A stretch of DNA of 64,000 nt from Kurthia populi (GTDB lineage: Bacteria; Bacillota; Bacilli; Bacillales_A; Planococcaceae), in the NCBI RefSeq assembly GCF_042686175.1, contig NZ_JBHUOR010000002.1, positions 1 through 64,000 of the forward strand. Reading direction: 5' to 3'. Numbering within the stretch: the first letter of the stretch is position 1; every line of letters starts with the position of its first letter. Shown here piece after piece: positions 41,789 to 51,712 of the stretch. The notes beneath the pieces were generated by a model that worked only from the letters and a program-made list of their open reading frames with translations, searched no databases and was not told where the DNA came from. A program made the position numbers and the translations under genes.

Positions 41789-43504
41789 ATGAAAAAAATT
41801 TTAGCGTATATGGGGCCGTATAAATGGCCAGCAATCATCGCACTCGCGTTCATGCTTGTTGAACTAGCTGTGGAGCTTATTCAACCACTTATCATTGGTA
41901 AAATTGTCGATGAAGGCATTATGAAAGGTGACATGACCTATGTAGTGACGTGGGGAAGCATTATGATGGGGCTTGGGTTACTCGCGTTTGCGGCTGGGAT
42001 TACGAATTCCTTTTTCTCAGCACATGCCGCACAGAGCTTTGCCTATGATTTGCGTATTGCGTTATTTAAAAAAGTGCAGTCACTATCGATGCCTAATTTT
42101 TTGAAATTTCCAACATCAGCACTGATTACACGTCTAACAAATGATGTTACGCAAGTGCAGCAGGTATTCTTTATGAGCATGCGCTTTATGCTTCGCGCGC
42201 CACTTGTTGTTATTGGCAGTTTGATTTTAGTATTTTTCGTAAATGTGGAGTTAGCGCTTTATCTCGTTGCACCCGTACCATTTTTATTATTATTTTTATG
42301 GTATATGGTCAAAAAGGGCGGTCAGAGCTTTGAGCGTGTACAGCGCACGATTGACCGCGTCAATCGCGTCATTCAAGAGAATTTACAAGCAACACGTTTG
42401 ATTAAAGCGTATATGCGTGGCCTGTACGAATCTTCTCGTTTCGTCAAAATCGCGCAAAAGTTACGTGATAACACGTCGCGTGCACTTCAATTAATGGAGA
42501 TTGTACAGCCGATTTTACTCGTTGTGATGAATGCGGCGCTACTTATTATTATTTGGTTTGGTGCGGAGCAGATCCAAGCTCGCTCGATGCCAGTCGGGGA
42601 CCTAGTGGCTGTTATCAACTATGCACTACGCATTACCGGCAACTTTAGTATGTTTTCATTTATTATCGTATTATTTGCACGTGCAAAAGCATCGGCTGAT
42701 CGTATGGAGGAGGTACTTGCTATTGAACAGGCAACCACTGCGACAACACTTAATCCGACAAAGGAAAATGATGCTGAGGTAACCTTTGAACGTGTAAATT
42801 TTTCGTATGTAGAAGGAAAAGAAATTTTAAAAGATATCGATTTTACATTGCGTCCACGCGAGCAAATTGCGATTATGGGGGCGACAGGTTCAGGGAAAAG
42901 TACATTGCTACAGCTAATTCCTAGATTATATGATGCAACGGCGGGACAAGTGACGATTGAGGGCGTTCCAATTGCACAGTGGCCAGTAGCAGCATTACGT
43001 GAAAAGATTGGCTTCGTACCACAGCGCTCGCTACTTTTTACTGGAACAATTTTTGATAATATCGTGTGGGGCAAAAAGGATGCAACGCCTGAGGAAGTTG
43101 AGGAAGCGTGTAAGAAGGCCCAAATTCATGATGCGATTATGGCATTTGACGACGGTTATCAAACACGTGTTGGTCAAAAAGGTGTCAATCTGTCAGGTGG
43201 TCAAAAGCAGCGCATTGCGATTGCGCGTGCGCTTATTCGAAAGCCTGCGATTTTACTGTTTGACGATAGTATGAGTGCACTTGATATCCAAACGGAGGAA
43301 AAACTCTGGGCTGCGCTTCAGAAGGAGCAGGCGACGATGATTGTCGTAACCCAAAAGGTACATACAGCCCAAGCAACAGACCGCGTTTTCTTAATGGATG
43401 ACGGAAAGATTGTGGCATCGGGTACGCATGATGAGCTTTCGAAGACATCTCCTTTGTATGCGGCAATTATTGAATCACAACAGGAGGCGAGCGCGCATGT
43501 TTAA
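41789..43504 (+). CDS. Heterodimeric ABC multidrug exporter, subunit with degenerate site (BmrC/YheI-like)
   Basis: 571 residues: six-helix exporter domain (about 10-310) and ATPase domain (330-570). Walker A GATGSGKST, signature NLSGGQKQR and Walker B ILLFDDSMSALD. The catalytic Glu after Walker B is Asp (DD), marking the non-hydrolysing half of a heterodimer. It overlaps the next ABC gene by 8 nt, and the partner has a degenerate signature, as expected for the same composite site. Likely drug or lipid export. RBS AAAGGAAG. Confidence 0.9.
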   Translation: MKKILAYMGPYKWPAIIALAFMLVELAVELIQPLIIGKIVDEGIMKGDMTYVVTWGSIMMGLGLLAFAAGITNSFFSAHAAQSFAYDLRIALFKKVQSLSMPNFLKFPTSALITRLTNDVTQVQQVFFMSMRFMLRAPLVVIGSLILVFFVNVELALYLVAPVPFLLLFLWYMVKKGGQSFERVQRTIDRVNRVIQENLQATRLIKAYMRGLYESSRFVKIAQKLRDNTSRALQLMEIVQPILLVVMNAALLIIIWFGAEQIQARSMPVGDLVAVINYALRITGNFSMFSFIIVLFARAKASADRMEEVLAIEQATTATTLNPTKENDAEVTFERVNFSYVEGKEILKDIDFTLRPREQIAIMGATGSGKSTLLQLIPRLYDATAGQVTIEGVPIAQWPVAALREKIGFVPQRSLLFTGTIFDNIVWGKKDATPEEVEEACKKAQIHDAIMAFDDGYQTRVGQKGVNLSGGQKQRIAIARALIRKPAILLFDDSMSALDIQTEEKLWAALQKEQATMIVVTQKVHTAQATDRVFLMDDGKIVASGTHDELSKTSPLYAAIIESQQEASAHV

Positions 43505-45302
43505 ACCATTTGGCTACGAGCCCATTTTGACGAAGGACATGCTTCAAAAAAAGAAAAAACAGCGCGATAAAGCGTCTAATATGGGCGCTACTTTAAAACG
43601 TATTTGGCATTATGTAGATGAACAGCGCGCGTTATTGCTCATTGTATTATTAATGGTAGTCCTTAGCTCAGGGCTACAATTACTAGGCCCGTTTTTAATT
43701 GGGCGCTTAATTGATGCGCATATTATTGCGCGTGAGCTTAGTGGTATGGCGACCATTATTGCGGTTATTGCGATTAGCTACATCGTATTGTCTATTACGT
43801 TGTTCTTACAAAATTATTGGATGATTGGCATTGCACAGCAAACTGTCTACCGCATGCGTACGGAGCTCTTTAATCAATTTCAAAAGTTACCGATTTCCTT
43901 TTTTGATCGTAAGCAGCACGGGGAATTAATGAGCCGCATGACGAATGATATGGACAATGTCAGCTCGACCTTAAATAGTACATTCATTCAAGTGTTTTCA
44001 AGTGTCCTAGTGCTGACGGGGACGGTTGTTGTGATGCTGACGTTGAGTCCGCTACTGACGCTCATTACAATGATTATTATTCCGGTGATGTTTATTGCGA
44101 CGCGCTGGATTACACGTCGTACAGGGCCACTTTTTAAAGGCCAACAGCAGCGTCTTGGTACTTTAAATGGTATGGTCGAGGAGTCAATTTCAGGTCAACT
44201 AATTGTCAAAGCCTATTCACAGGAGGAGCGTATGATTGAGGACTTCACTGGGAAGGCGGATGAGCTACGGCATGTTGGCTATTGGGCGAATGTATACTCT
44301 GGTGGGATTCCAAAGGTCATGAACTTTTTAAATAATGCGAGCTTCGCGCTTGTTGCAGGTGCCGGTGGGATTTTAGCAGTCAACGGGCATTTATCCGTCG
44401 GTACGATTGTTATCTTTACCGAATATGCGCGGCAGTTTACACGTCCACTAAATGATTTAGCGAACCAATTTAACAATGTATTATCTGCGATTGCAGGGGC
44501 GGAGCGTGTTTTTGAGATTCTCGATGAAGAAGTCGAAAAAGAGCCGCATGCAAAACCTTTAAAAAAACGCTTGGCAGGACATATCAAATTTGATGATGTG
44601 ACGTTTCGTTATGATGTGGCAACAGAGAAGCCAACACTTTCGAACATTAGCTTTGATATTCCAGCGGGGAAAACAGCTGCGCTAGTAGGTGCGACAGGCG
44701 CTGGGAAAACGACGATTATGCAGCTGATTGCACGATTTTACGATGTAGATGACGGGGAGCTGACAATCGATGGGCGCGCGATTGAGACGATTAGTAGAAC
44801 GGATTTGCGCGCACAGATGGCCTTTGTGTTACAGGATCCATTTTTATTTGAAGGAACGATTCGAGATAATATTCGCTATGGTCGCTTAGATGCAAGTGAT
44901 GCAGCAATTGAGCAGGCAGCAAAACAGGCGAATGCACATCAATTTATTGAAAAATTAGAGGGCGGCTATGATCATGTACTAACCGAGGATGGTGGCGACA
45001 TTAGTCAGGGGCAAAAGCAATTATTGTCGATTGCACGAGCACTCGTGGCAGACCCGGCAATTCTACTTCTCGATGAGGCGACGAGTAGCATTGATACGGT
45101 GACCGAAATGGCGATTCAAGAAGCACTCGATCGTCTCATGAAAGGGCGTACGAGCATTGTCATTGCACACCGTTTAAATACCGTGAAAAATGCCGATTTC
45201 ATTTTCGTTTTAGAGCATGGCAAGCTACTCGAAGGGGGCCCACGCGAGGAATTATTCGCATCCAAAGGGCGCTATTACGATATGGTCATGCAAGGGAAAT
45301 AG
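43497..45302 (+). CDS. Heterodimeric ABC multidrug exporter, catalytic subunit (BmrD/YheH-like)
   Basis: 601 residues with a basic N-terminal extension (KKKKQRDKAS) before the six-helix domain (about 40-340) and an ATPase domain (360-600). Walker A GATGAGKTT and Walker B LLLDEATSSID with the catalytic Glu are intact, but the signature reads DISQGQKQL in place of LSGGQ. Together with the Asp in the partner this gives one active and one degenerate ATP site. The ATG at 43497, with CAGGAGG upstream, lies inside the end of the partner gene. Confidence 0.9.
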   Translation: MFKPFGYEPILTKDMLQKKKKQRDKASNMGATLKRIWHYVDEQRALLLIVLLMVVLSSGLQLLGPFLIGRLIDAHIIARELSGMATIIAVIAISYIVLSITLFLQNYWMIGIAQQTVYRMRTELFNQFQKLPISFFDRKQHGELMSRMTNDMDNVSSTLNSTFIQVFSSVLVLTGTVVVMLTLSPLLTLITMIIIPVMFIATRWITRRTGPLFKGQQQRLGTLNGMVEESISGQLIVKAYSQEERMIEDFTGKADELRHVGYWANVYSGGIPKVMNFLNNASFALVAGAGGILAVNGHLSVGTIVIFTEYARQFTRPLNDLANQFNNVLSAIAGAERVFEILDEEVEKEPHAKPLKKRLAGHIKFDDVTFRYDVATEKPTLSNISFDIPAGKTAALVGATGAGKTTIMQLIARFYDVDDGELTIDGRAIETISRTDLRAQMAFVLQDPFLFEGTIRDNIRYGRLDASDAAIEQAAKQANAHQFIEKLEGGYDHVLTEDGGDISQGQKQLLSIARALVADPAILLLDEATSSIDTVTEMAIQEALDRLMKGRTSIVIAHRLNTVKNADFIFVLEHGKLLEGGPREELFASKGRYYDMVMQGK

Positions 45303-45307
45303 TTCAG

Positions 45308-45455
45308 AAAAAAAGAAGAGGCTGGGACATACGTATAAAAACAACCGTTCATATGAGCATAAGAAAAACCGGAACTGCGCTGTAGCGCGGTTCCGGTTTT
45401 TCGTTGCGAACGCTAAAAAAAGAAAATGACGTGTTTTGTCCCAGCCACTTCTTTT
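45308..45455. repeat. Dispersed nested inverted repeat, copy 6 (convergent junction)
   Basis: Outer arms AAGAAGAGGCTGGGACA and TGTCCCAGCCACTTCTT form about 16 pairs with one A-A mismatch, the most complete outer stem of the family. Central hairpin ACCGGAACTGCGC / GCGCGGTTCCGGT. Between the ABC exporter and the convergent acyltransferase gene. Confidence 0.9.
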
Positions 45456-45472
45456 CGTTATAAAACGATAGC

Positions 45473-46537
45473 TTACACAATAAACAATCGTTTCTTAAAA
45501 TAGGCTGGTCGATCCGCGCGCAAATTCCCTGTGAAGAACGACGCATATGGTATAAAGCGCATGAAAAGCCATGATATAAGAATCGACGGAATAAAGCTCA
45601 CGAGCGTATAGCCAACGATGCCATAATCGAAAAAGTTATTAAAAATTTTATCAAATGAAATATGGGCATACATAATAATGAGTGAATGCCGCTCAACGAC
45701 CTCTAGTACACGCAGGCGAATAAATTTCGTAATAAACTGGAATGTACCAAGTAGTACGATAATGCAGGCGATTGGAATAACGATATCAAGCACAGGATGA
45801 TTGTAGTGAATAAATTTCATACTAACATGATAATCAAGCGCCCCAATCCAGACAGCGCGCATTGCCCATAGTACGATGCCAAGACTGATTACATAAAGAG
45901 CGAGTGGAATGTGCTTTAGTAAATCGCGTGCATAGTAACCAATCGCAAAATAAACAATCGCCATAAGGGCCACATCTAGATTCCACGGCACAAAAATGGC
46001 TTGCGAAGCGGCATCTGCTGCGCCGCCTACTATATCAATGACGTAGTGGCTTTCTAGCTGTGCGAGTATGTAGAAGCTAATCAGTACAGTGATTTGCAGC
46101 CATCGTTTTAAATAATGGGTCATGAGCATAAAGAGCACATAAACTGTTACAAGTGTTGTGATAAACCAAATAACAGCGTAGCAACCACGTGCAAAGCGTC
46201 CACCAATTACGATAGAATAGAAATCATTGAGATAGTAATCCAACGAATCATTTCCGGTTGCGAATGCTAAAATATAGCGTAAAATCGTAATAAGTGACAC
46301 GAAAAATACGTAAGGAATCATCAATTGCAACATGCGTTTTTTAATCGACTTGCCAATTGCTTGATTTTTTGAAACGGGACGGAAAAACAAGCCGCTCAGT
46401 AAAAAGAATGCGGGCATGTGAAACCAATAAATATACGTTAAAATGGGATGGTCCATTTCACCAGGGTAATGGCCGATAACCACGAGAATCATTAAAAATC
46501 CTTTGATGGCATCGACCCAAGTTAAACGTTGTGTCAT
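45473..46537 (-). CDS. Acyltransferase-3-family membrane O-acetyltransferase
   Basis: 354 residues with about ten helices. The N terminus carries WVDAIKGFLMILVVIGHYPG, the conserved catalytic His region of acyltransferase-3/fucose-4-O-acetylase-type proteins, and FHMPAFFLLSGLFF follows. It would acetylate a cell-surface glycan or exopolysaccharide; no OatA-type SGNH domain is attached. RBS TTGGAGG. Single gene. Confidence 0.85.
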   Translation of the reverse strand: MTQRLTWVDAIKGFLMILVVIGHYPGEMDHPILTYIYWFHMPAFFLLSGLFFRPVSKNQAIGKSIKKRMLQLMIPYVFFVSLITILRYILAFATGNDSLDYYLNDFYSIVIGGRFARGCYAVIWFITTLVTVYVLFMLMTHYLKRWLQITVLISFYILAQLESHYVIDIVGGAADAASQAIFVPWNLDVALMAIVYFAIGYYARDLLKHIPLALYVISLGIVLWAMRAVWIGALDYHVSMKFIHYNHPVLDIVIPIACIIVLLGTFQFITKFIRLRVLEVVERHSLIIMYAHISFDKIFNNFFDYGIVGYTLVSFIPSILISWLFMRFIPYASFFTGNLRADRPAYFKKRLFIV

Positions 46538-46655
46538 GTATTTGCCTCCAAACCTTATATATTTTATACCCGTGATGTATTTTAGAAAAGTATTTATTTT
46601 GATAACAAAAGATTACAAAACAATTTCAAAAACATAATAGAAGGTGGTTCTAACT

Positions 46656-47528
46656 ATGCAGCTTTTCGCAATGAAAGCCTCTTATCCGTTAGATGAACAA
46701 ACAAAACAAGAAGTAACTGAATTATTAACACGTGCAACAGCACAGGACGACGTAGATTATAGCGTGTTAATGCACGCACCATTTTGGCAAGCAGCCGAGC
46801 AACGTGGCTTTTTTGTCTTAGTCTATGATGATGACAAAGATTTATTAATCGGCGCATTAAGTGCGCTTGATTTATTCGGCTTAAATTCGTATGAATGGGC
46901 AGCAGTTGTTGACCCAGCATATCGTCGTATAGGTATTGGAGCAGAGCTTGTAGCAGGCTTTAAGCACGGACTATCTGAACGTGAATCAACAGGTGAAATG
47001 GCAACAACGTATCCAAGTGAAGCAGCGGAAGGATTCTTAAAAAGTGTGGGCTATGAATACAATTCATCAGAGGCAACACTGAGCACGAAAGCAGCCGAGC
47101 AGGCACTTGTCTTCCCAGAGGATGACGATATTCGCCCATATGAGCAAGGGGATTATTTAGCACTTCAACATATGATGGAAGCAGGATTTGGTGACCTAGC
47201 TGAAGAAACCGAACAGCTTGTCGCGCAAACAGAAAAAAATGATCATATGCAGCTTGCGATGTATATTGAAGACGGCGTAGCAGTTGGGACGATTTCAACA
47301 ACTGTACGTGACCACGAGCTATGGGTGACAGCCTTCACTGTAGAGCCAGGCTATCGCCGCTCAGGTATCGGTACGAATTTATTAAAATGGGCACAAAATG
47401 AAGCTGTGAAAAATAATCAAACCGAAGTATTATTAGATGTTGAAACAGATAACGACGAAGCACTGAATTTATATAAAAAAGCAGGCTTTCACGTAAAAGG
47501 GCAAGTTGATTACTACGTTGTAAAATAA
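46656..47528 (+). CDS. Tandem GNAT-family acetyltransferase
   Basis: 290 residues made of two GNAT domains. The C-terminal one (about 145-288) has an intact acetyl-CoA loop, VEPGYRRSGIGTNLLKWA; the N-terminal one (about 1-140) has VVDPAYRRIGIGAELVAGF, also complete. Substrate unknown. The ATG at 46656 has AAGGTGG upstream; the GTG at 46644 overlaps the site itself. Stop is 5 nt from repeat copy 7. Confidence 0.85.
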   Translation: MQLFAMKASYPLDEQTKQEVTELLTRATAQDDVDYSVLMHAPFWQAAEQRGFFVLVYDDDKDLLIGALSALDLFGLNSYEWAAVVDPAYRRIGIGAELVAGFKHGLSERESTGEMATTYPSEAAEGFLKSVGYEYNSSEATLSTKAAEQALVFPEDDDIRPYEQGDYLALQHMMEAGFGDLAEETEQLVAQTEKNDHMQLAMYIEDGVAVGTISTTVRDHELWVTAFTVEPGYRRSGIGTNLLKWAQNEAVKNNQTEVLLDVETDNDEALNLYKKAGFHVKGQVDYYVVK

Positions 47529-47532
47529 CATT

Positions 47533-47672
47533 AAAAAGAGGCTTTGACATACGTATAAAAACAATCGTTCATATGAGCATAAGAAAAGCCGGAATCGCGC
47601 TGTAGCGCGGTTCCGGCTTTTCGTTGCGAACGCTAAAAAGAAAAATGACGTGTTTTGTCCCAGCCTCTTTTT
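47533..47672. repeat. Dispersed nested inverted repeat, copy 7 (convergent junction)
   Basis: Outer arms AAAAAGAGGCT and AGCCTCTTTTT. In this copy the central hairpin has GCCGGAA / TTCCGGC in place of ACCGGAA / TTCCGGT, a compensatory pair change. 140 bp long; fills the gap between the GNAT gene and convergent helD. Confidence 0.92.
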
Positions 47673-47675
47673 GTT

Positions 47676-49886
47676 TTATAATAAAAAATCCGTCATTGAT
47701 TTTCCGATTAAGTGAAGCTCATGCATCGCGCGTGTCGTTGCGACATATAATAATTTACGCTCAAGCGGTGTATCACGGAAGCCTTTGTCATCGCATACAA
47801 TCATGACGGCATCAAACTCAAGCCCTTTTGATAAATGACTTGGTACAACAAGCAGCGCCTGCTGATCGATTGCGGCGCCCTCATCGAGTAGCTGCGCGTG
47901 AATACCGGCAGCTTGTAATTCCTCTGAAAAGCGCTGTGCCTCATCAGTCGTTTTACAAATAAGCGCAACGGATTGATGACGCGATTGGATATCGGTAAAT
48001 AATTCACCGATTTGCGCAGCATCAAAGGCTTTTTGAGCGTGGAACTGTGGCTCGAGACCATGTCGCACAACAGGCTCAACAAGCGGTAAATCTTCGTCCA
48101 TTTTCGATAAAATCTTATTCGCTACAGCCATAATTTCAATCGTCGTACGATAGCTTTTTTGTAGGGTCTTGTAGCTTGCACGCGGGAATAAATCACGTAC
48201 AGGCCCCCAGTCCGTCAGCGAACGGTAGCTATGGATTCCTTGTGCAAGGTCGCCAACCATCGTAAACATATCGGTGTCTAAGCCTTCTTTTAATGCAGCC
48301 AGCTGGAAGAGGCTATAATCTTGCACCTCATCAATAAAGACAACGCGAATTTTATGCTCCTCTTTAATGCCTTTGATTTTAGCATGTAGGAAAAACAGCG
48401 CCGCAAGGTCTTCATTGGTCCATTTTTCTTTTGTGTGCGCAAGTTGGAATTTTTTACGCTGCGCTTTAGTCCAGTGCGGTGCGACCATTTGCTGTACAGC
48501 ATCCTCTGTCAAAAAGGCGCGATATAGCTTTTTGACATTATGTTTTGAGAAGCGCTTCATATAGCTAGAAGCAGTCGTTTTGGTTTCTTTTTCAATCGAT
48601 GGAATGCGACGGTCGCGCTCATCAATCCAACGTGTTACTTCTTTTTTACGGCGCTCGGCATCAAAAATATTGAGCGCCTTACCGATGATGTCATCGTATT
48701 TCTTATTTAAAGTATATAAAATTTGTTTTTTCTTTTGGCGTACATGGCTTTGAATCACCGATTTCATTTTTTTAACACGTTCTTCAATTGGCAAATACGC
48801 GTAATCCTCAAGGAATAGCTCCTGCAAATGACTAGCACGTAAAATACGGTATTTATCGATGTAAACATCTTCAAATAATACCGCCATTTCCTTCGCCAGT
48901 TCATCAACATATTGTTGCATCATATCGCGGTATTCAAGCGAGCCCTTTAGACGCGGAATATTCAGGTCAACTTTACGTTTATTAAGCGCCACAAGTTGTT
49001 CTAAATAGTGATTAGGATCCTCTAACTTCAGCTTGAGACCTGTTGCATCACGCACATAATCTGCGAAGGTAGACTGACGAATTTTTCCGACACCAAGCTC
49101 TGGTAGAACATCAGCGATATAGTCGATGAATAAATTATTTGGTGCTAAAATCATGAGCTGTGAGGCATTGAAATGTTCACCCATCGTATATAAAAAGTAC
49201 GAAATACGGTGAAGTGCAATTGTCGTCTTTCCAGATCCGGCAGCACCTTGTACGATAATTGGCTGTTTTAGATGCGCTCGAATAATTTCATTTTGCTCTG
49301 CTTGAATCGTCGAGACAATTTCTGTTAAACGCACGTCGGCTTTTCCTGCTAATGCGTCTTGTAGTAATTCATCATTCGTCGTTAAATCAATATCACGTAC
49401 TTCGAGTAATTTGCCATGCTCAATTTTATATTGGCGCTTTGAAAATAAATGACCGTTCATTTCCTCGCCATTGACGTCATAGGTTACGTCACCTAAACGC
49501 CCATCATAATAAACATTCGCAACAGGGGAGCGCCAATCGACGACGACAGGCTCCTGTGTTTCTTTATCAAATAGCGATGTTTTCCCGATGTATAATTTTT
49601 CAGCTGCTTCGCCTTCCTTTTGAAAATGAATGCGTGCAAAATAAGGCTTTTGCATAATGGCCTCTAAGCCTTCCTTTTGATTACGTGCCATATCAAAGAA
49701 GCGAGCATTCGTTAAAATATTTAAATAGCTCGAGCTTGAATCTAAATATTCTAAGTCAGCCATCGATTTACGAATATTGTCCTGAGCCGTTTCAACGTCA
49801 CGCGCCGATTCTTCGAGCACATTTGCCATATAGTGTTTGACGTATGCTAAATGACTGCGCTCCTGTTCAAATTCTGGATGCTGCAT
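47676..49886 (-). CDS. helD: RNA polymerase recycling ATPase HelD
   Basis: 736 residues of the UvrD/Rep-like superfamily 1. HelD binds stalled RNA polymerase and releases it from DNA using ATP. The N-terminal coiled coil (about 1-75) precedes Walker A in VQGAAGSGKTTIALHRISYF (about 205-225); motif II reads VVFIDEVQDYS, motif III MVGDLAQGIHS, motif IV-VI KSYRTTIEI, VVPSHLSKGLEFDAVMI and LLYVATTRAMHELHL. The ATG at 49884-49886 has GGAGGG upstream; the frame to 49946 lacks a site. Length is close to HelD of Bacillus (about 770). Confidence 0.92.
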   Translation of the reverse strand: MQHPEFEQERSHLAYVKHYMANVLEESARDVETAQDNIRKSMADLEYLDSSSSYLNILTNARFFDMARNQKEGLEAIMQKPYFARIHFQKEGEAAEKLYIGKTSLFDKETQEPVVVDWRSPVANVYYDGRLGDVTYDVNGEEMNGHLFSKRQYKIEHGKLLEVRDIDLTTNDELLQDALAGKADVRLTEIVSTIQAEQNEIIRAHLKQPIIVQGAAGSGKTTIALHRISYFLYTMGEHFNASQLMILAPNNLFIDYIADVLPELGVGKIRQSTFADYVRDATGLKLKLEDPNHYLEQLVALNKRKVDLNIPRLKGSLEYRDMMQQYVDELAKEMAVLFEDVYIDKYRILRASHLQELFLEDYAYLPIEERVKKMKSVIQSHVRQKKKQILYTLNKKYDDIIGKALNIFDAERRKKEVTRWIDERDRRIPSIEKETKTTASSYMKRFSKHNVKKLYRAFLTEDAVQQMVAPHWTKAQRKKFQLAHTKEKWTNEDLAALFFLHAKIKGIKEEHKIRVVFIDEVQDYSLFQLAALKEGLDTDMFTMVGDLAQGIHSYRSLTDWGPVRDLFPRASYKTLQKSYRTTIEIMAVANKILSKMDEDLPLVEPVVRHGLEPQFHAQKAFDAAQIGELFTDIQSRHQSVALICKTTDEAQRFSEELQAAGIHAQLLDEGAAIDQQALLVVPSHLSKGLEFDAVMIVCDDKGFRDTPLERKLLYVATTRAMHELHLIGKSMTDFLL

Positions 49887-50515
49887 GAAAAATCCCTCCA
49901 TCAAAAAGTCATACCCTCTACTATACGCCATTTTTTTCGACAACAAAAGTTTTCGCTAGCTTTGGCGATATGAACCGAGAGAAATGGCTTATCACACGCG
50001 AAAGCGTCTTTTGCCTACGACTTATTGTTAATTATGTGACAAGGTATGCCAATAGCCCGGTAAAACATTCGTATTACCATAAAAACCATGCGTAATGCCT
50101 CTATTAAATCGGTTCAGTTAATATGAAAAAGCAAATAATTAGTAATCATAAGAATTGAAACAGGCCGTTTTCAACCCGTAGAAGCTTAAAAACGCCCCAT
50201 TTTCTATGTTTTTGGGTAGTTTTTTTAATTGACCATGCTAGAAAAACCTCGATCTTTTAAATGGCGCTATTTTCCGGCAGAGGCTCAAAATGAACCCAAA
50301 AAGGCACAAAATGGGATAAAAATGCCCTATTTTGAGCGACCTCAATTGAAAAGTTATCGTAATTACCGCCAAATTTTTAGTAGTTATCTTGCAAAAGTCT
50401 TTATTTAAACAAATGATTAATAACTTCGTATGTATATAGACGGATGGCTGACACTTATTCAAAAATATGTCGTATCCAAAACACGCCAGTTGGGGTTTTC
50501 ATTCGCAGCTACAAA
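49887..50515. other. Gene-free AT-rich stretch with inverted repeats
   Basis: About 630 bp with no reading frame I can support. A 74-codon minus-strand frame at 50238-50462 has no ribosome-binding site and odd composition. An inverted repeat pairs GAGG-CTCAAAAT (50280-50291) with ATTTTGAG-cga-CCTC (50329-50343), and blocks CCCATTTT and AAAATGGG recur at 50196 and 50310. It may be the remnant of an insertion or of a lost gene. Confidence 0.4.
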
Positions 50516-50552
50516 ATAAAAAAGAATCGCTTAGTAGAAATAAGCGATTCTT
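50516..50552 (-). terminator. Terminator of the DUF2804 gene
   Basis: AAGAATCGCTTA (50522-50533) pairs with TAAGCGATTCTT (50541-50552), U tract on the minus strand. Confidence 0.88.
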
Positions 50553-50556
50553 GTTA

Positions 50557-51585
50557 TTACCATTTAGCGATATGCTCCTCGCATGTGCCAAGTAGCTGTT
50601 GAATATGAAAGTAGGCGCCGTTGTCCATTTTGACGCGCCCATTGTAATAACCGACCATTTGATGAACTGCTGACGTCACAAGCTTCGCATCTGATTCGGC
50701 GACACGCTCGAAAAATGGGGTGAATGTTAGCTCCACATCTTTTGAAAAACGCGTCTTTACTTTCCATGGCTTCATATAATCGGCAGCATCATAGGCGAAT
50801 AATACATCCTCATGAATTTTCGTCATATGCCCATCAATGAACAGTGCATTTTCTGTCATACCGGTGCCATCTGTCCATGAACCACCAAGATTTAAGCCAA
50901 CACGATGGAAGCCCAGTCGTTGGGAGGCCATTCCCCAGTTCCATGTTGCCACGCGCGGCCATATCCCACGCCCGTAGTCGAGAACAGCGAATGATTCGAG
51001 TGGCTCAAAGAGATACTTCTTATCACCGAGTTTGACATAGCCAGTAGTTGGTAGGCTATGGTGCTTCGCTGTGAATTGGAAGGTTTTGCGGTTCCATGGA
51101 ATAACAACATTGAGCGATTCATCGCCCTTTGGATGGCTAATTGTCAGCTCCGCTTCGAGTATATCATCATCAAAATCAGGTACATACACACTTAGCTTCG
51201 TTTCATGCTGAGCTGTATGTAAAATATTGATTTTCATTTCACTATTATTGAAGGTGACAGTTTGTAGTACTTCCTCAGACATTTTTACGTGATGACTCAG
51301 TGGTGGCAATGTAATTGTTTTTTCGAAAAAGCGCTGTGTTTCATATTCTAGGAAGTAGACAAAGCACACGACCGCATAATCGAGGTGGCTAATCGTCGCT
51401 GAAAATAAAATTTCATCGCCAAAGACACACCAATAATTCCACTTTTTCTTACGCATAAAATGACCCTTCAAATTACTTGTAATCAATGGTTGTCGAGCAT
51501 AGCCGATTGCTTGGGGATTTAAATTCCCTTTTTGGTCGCAAAGCATCGTCGGCTGCAAAAGTTCTTTTTCAGCGTGCTGTGTCAA
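50557..51585 (-). CDS. DUF2804 family protein
   Basis: 342 residues. The DUF2804 hallmark NWGMASQRLGFHRVGLNLGGSWTDGTGMTENA is present (about 220-250, shown in parts: WNWGMASQ, VGLNLGGSWTDGTGMTENA). Soluble, no signal peptide, function unknown for the family. Start is TTG (51583-51585) with AAAGGA upstream; the first ATG would remove 13 conserved-looking residues. Single gene. Confidence 0.85.
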   Translation of the reverse strand: MTQHAEKELLQPTMLCDQKGNLNPQAIGYARQPLITSNLKGHFMRKKKWNYWCVFGDEILFSATISHLDYAVVCFVYFLEYETQRFFEKTITLPPLSHHVKMSEEVLQTVTFNNSEMKINILHTAQHETKLSVYVPDFDDDILEAELTISHPKGDESLNVVIPWNRKTFQFTAKHHSLPTTGYVKLGDKKYLFEPLESFAVLDYGRGIWPRVATWNWGMASQRLGFHRVGLNLGGSWTDGTGMTENALFIDGHMTKIHEDVLFAYDAADYMKPWKVKTRFSKDVELTFTPFFERVAESDAKLVTSAVHQMVGYYNGRVKMDNGAYFHIQQLLGTCEEHIAKW

Positions 51586-51680
51586 TGTCTAAACATCCTT
51601 TCCGTACAAACGTATATAACCTCATTGTAGCAAAAAAATACTAAGGTGTCTTACTGAATTTGGCCCCTAAAATAGAAAAG

Positions 51681-51706
51681 GAGAATCGCAATTTTTTGCG
51701 ATTCTC
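51681..51706 (-). terminator. Terminator of the tetR-type gene
   Basis: GAGAATCGCAA (51681-51691) and TTGCGATTCTC (51696-51706) form an 11-bp perfect hairpin; on the minus strand it is followed by CCTTTTCTATTTT. Confidence 0.8.
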
Positions 51707-51712
51707 ATGTAG

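Noticed and set aside
46644..46655. GTG start for the tandem GNAT protein
   Set aside because: The GTG lies inside the AAGGTGG ribosome-binding site of the ATG at 46656.
50238..50462. A 74-codon minus-strand reading frame
   Set aside because: No ribosome-binding site, unusual residue composition and it runs through inverted repeats; treated as non-coding.
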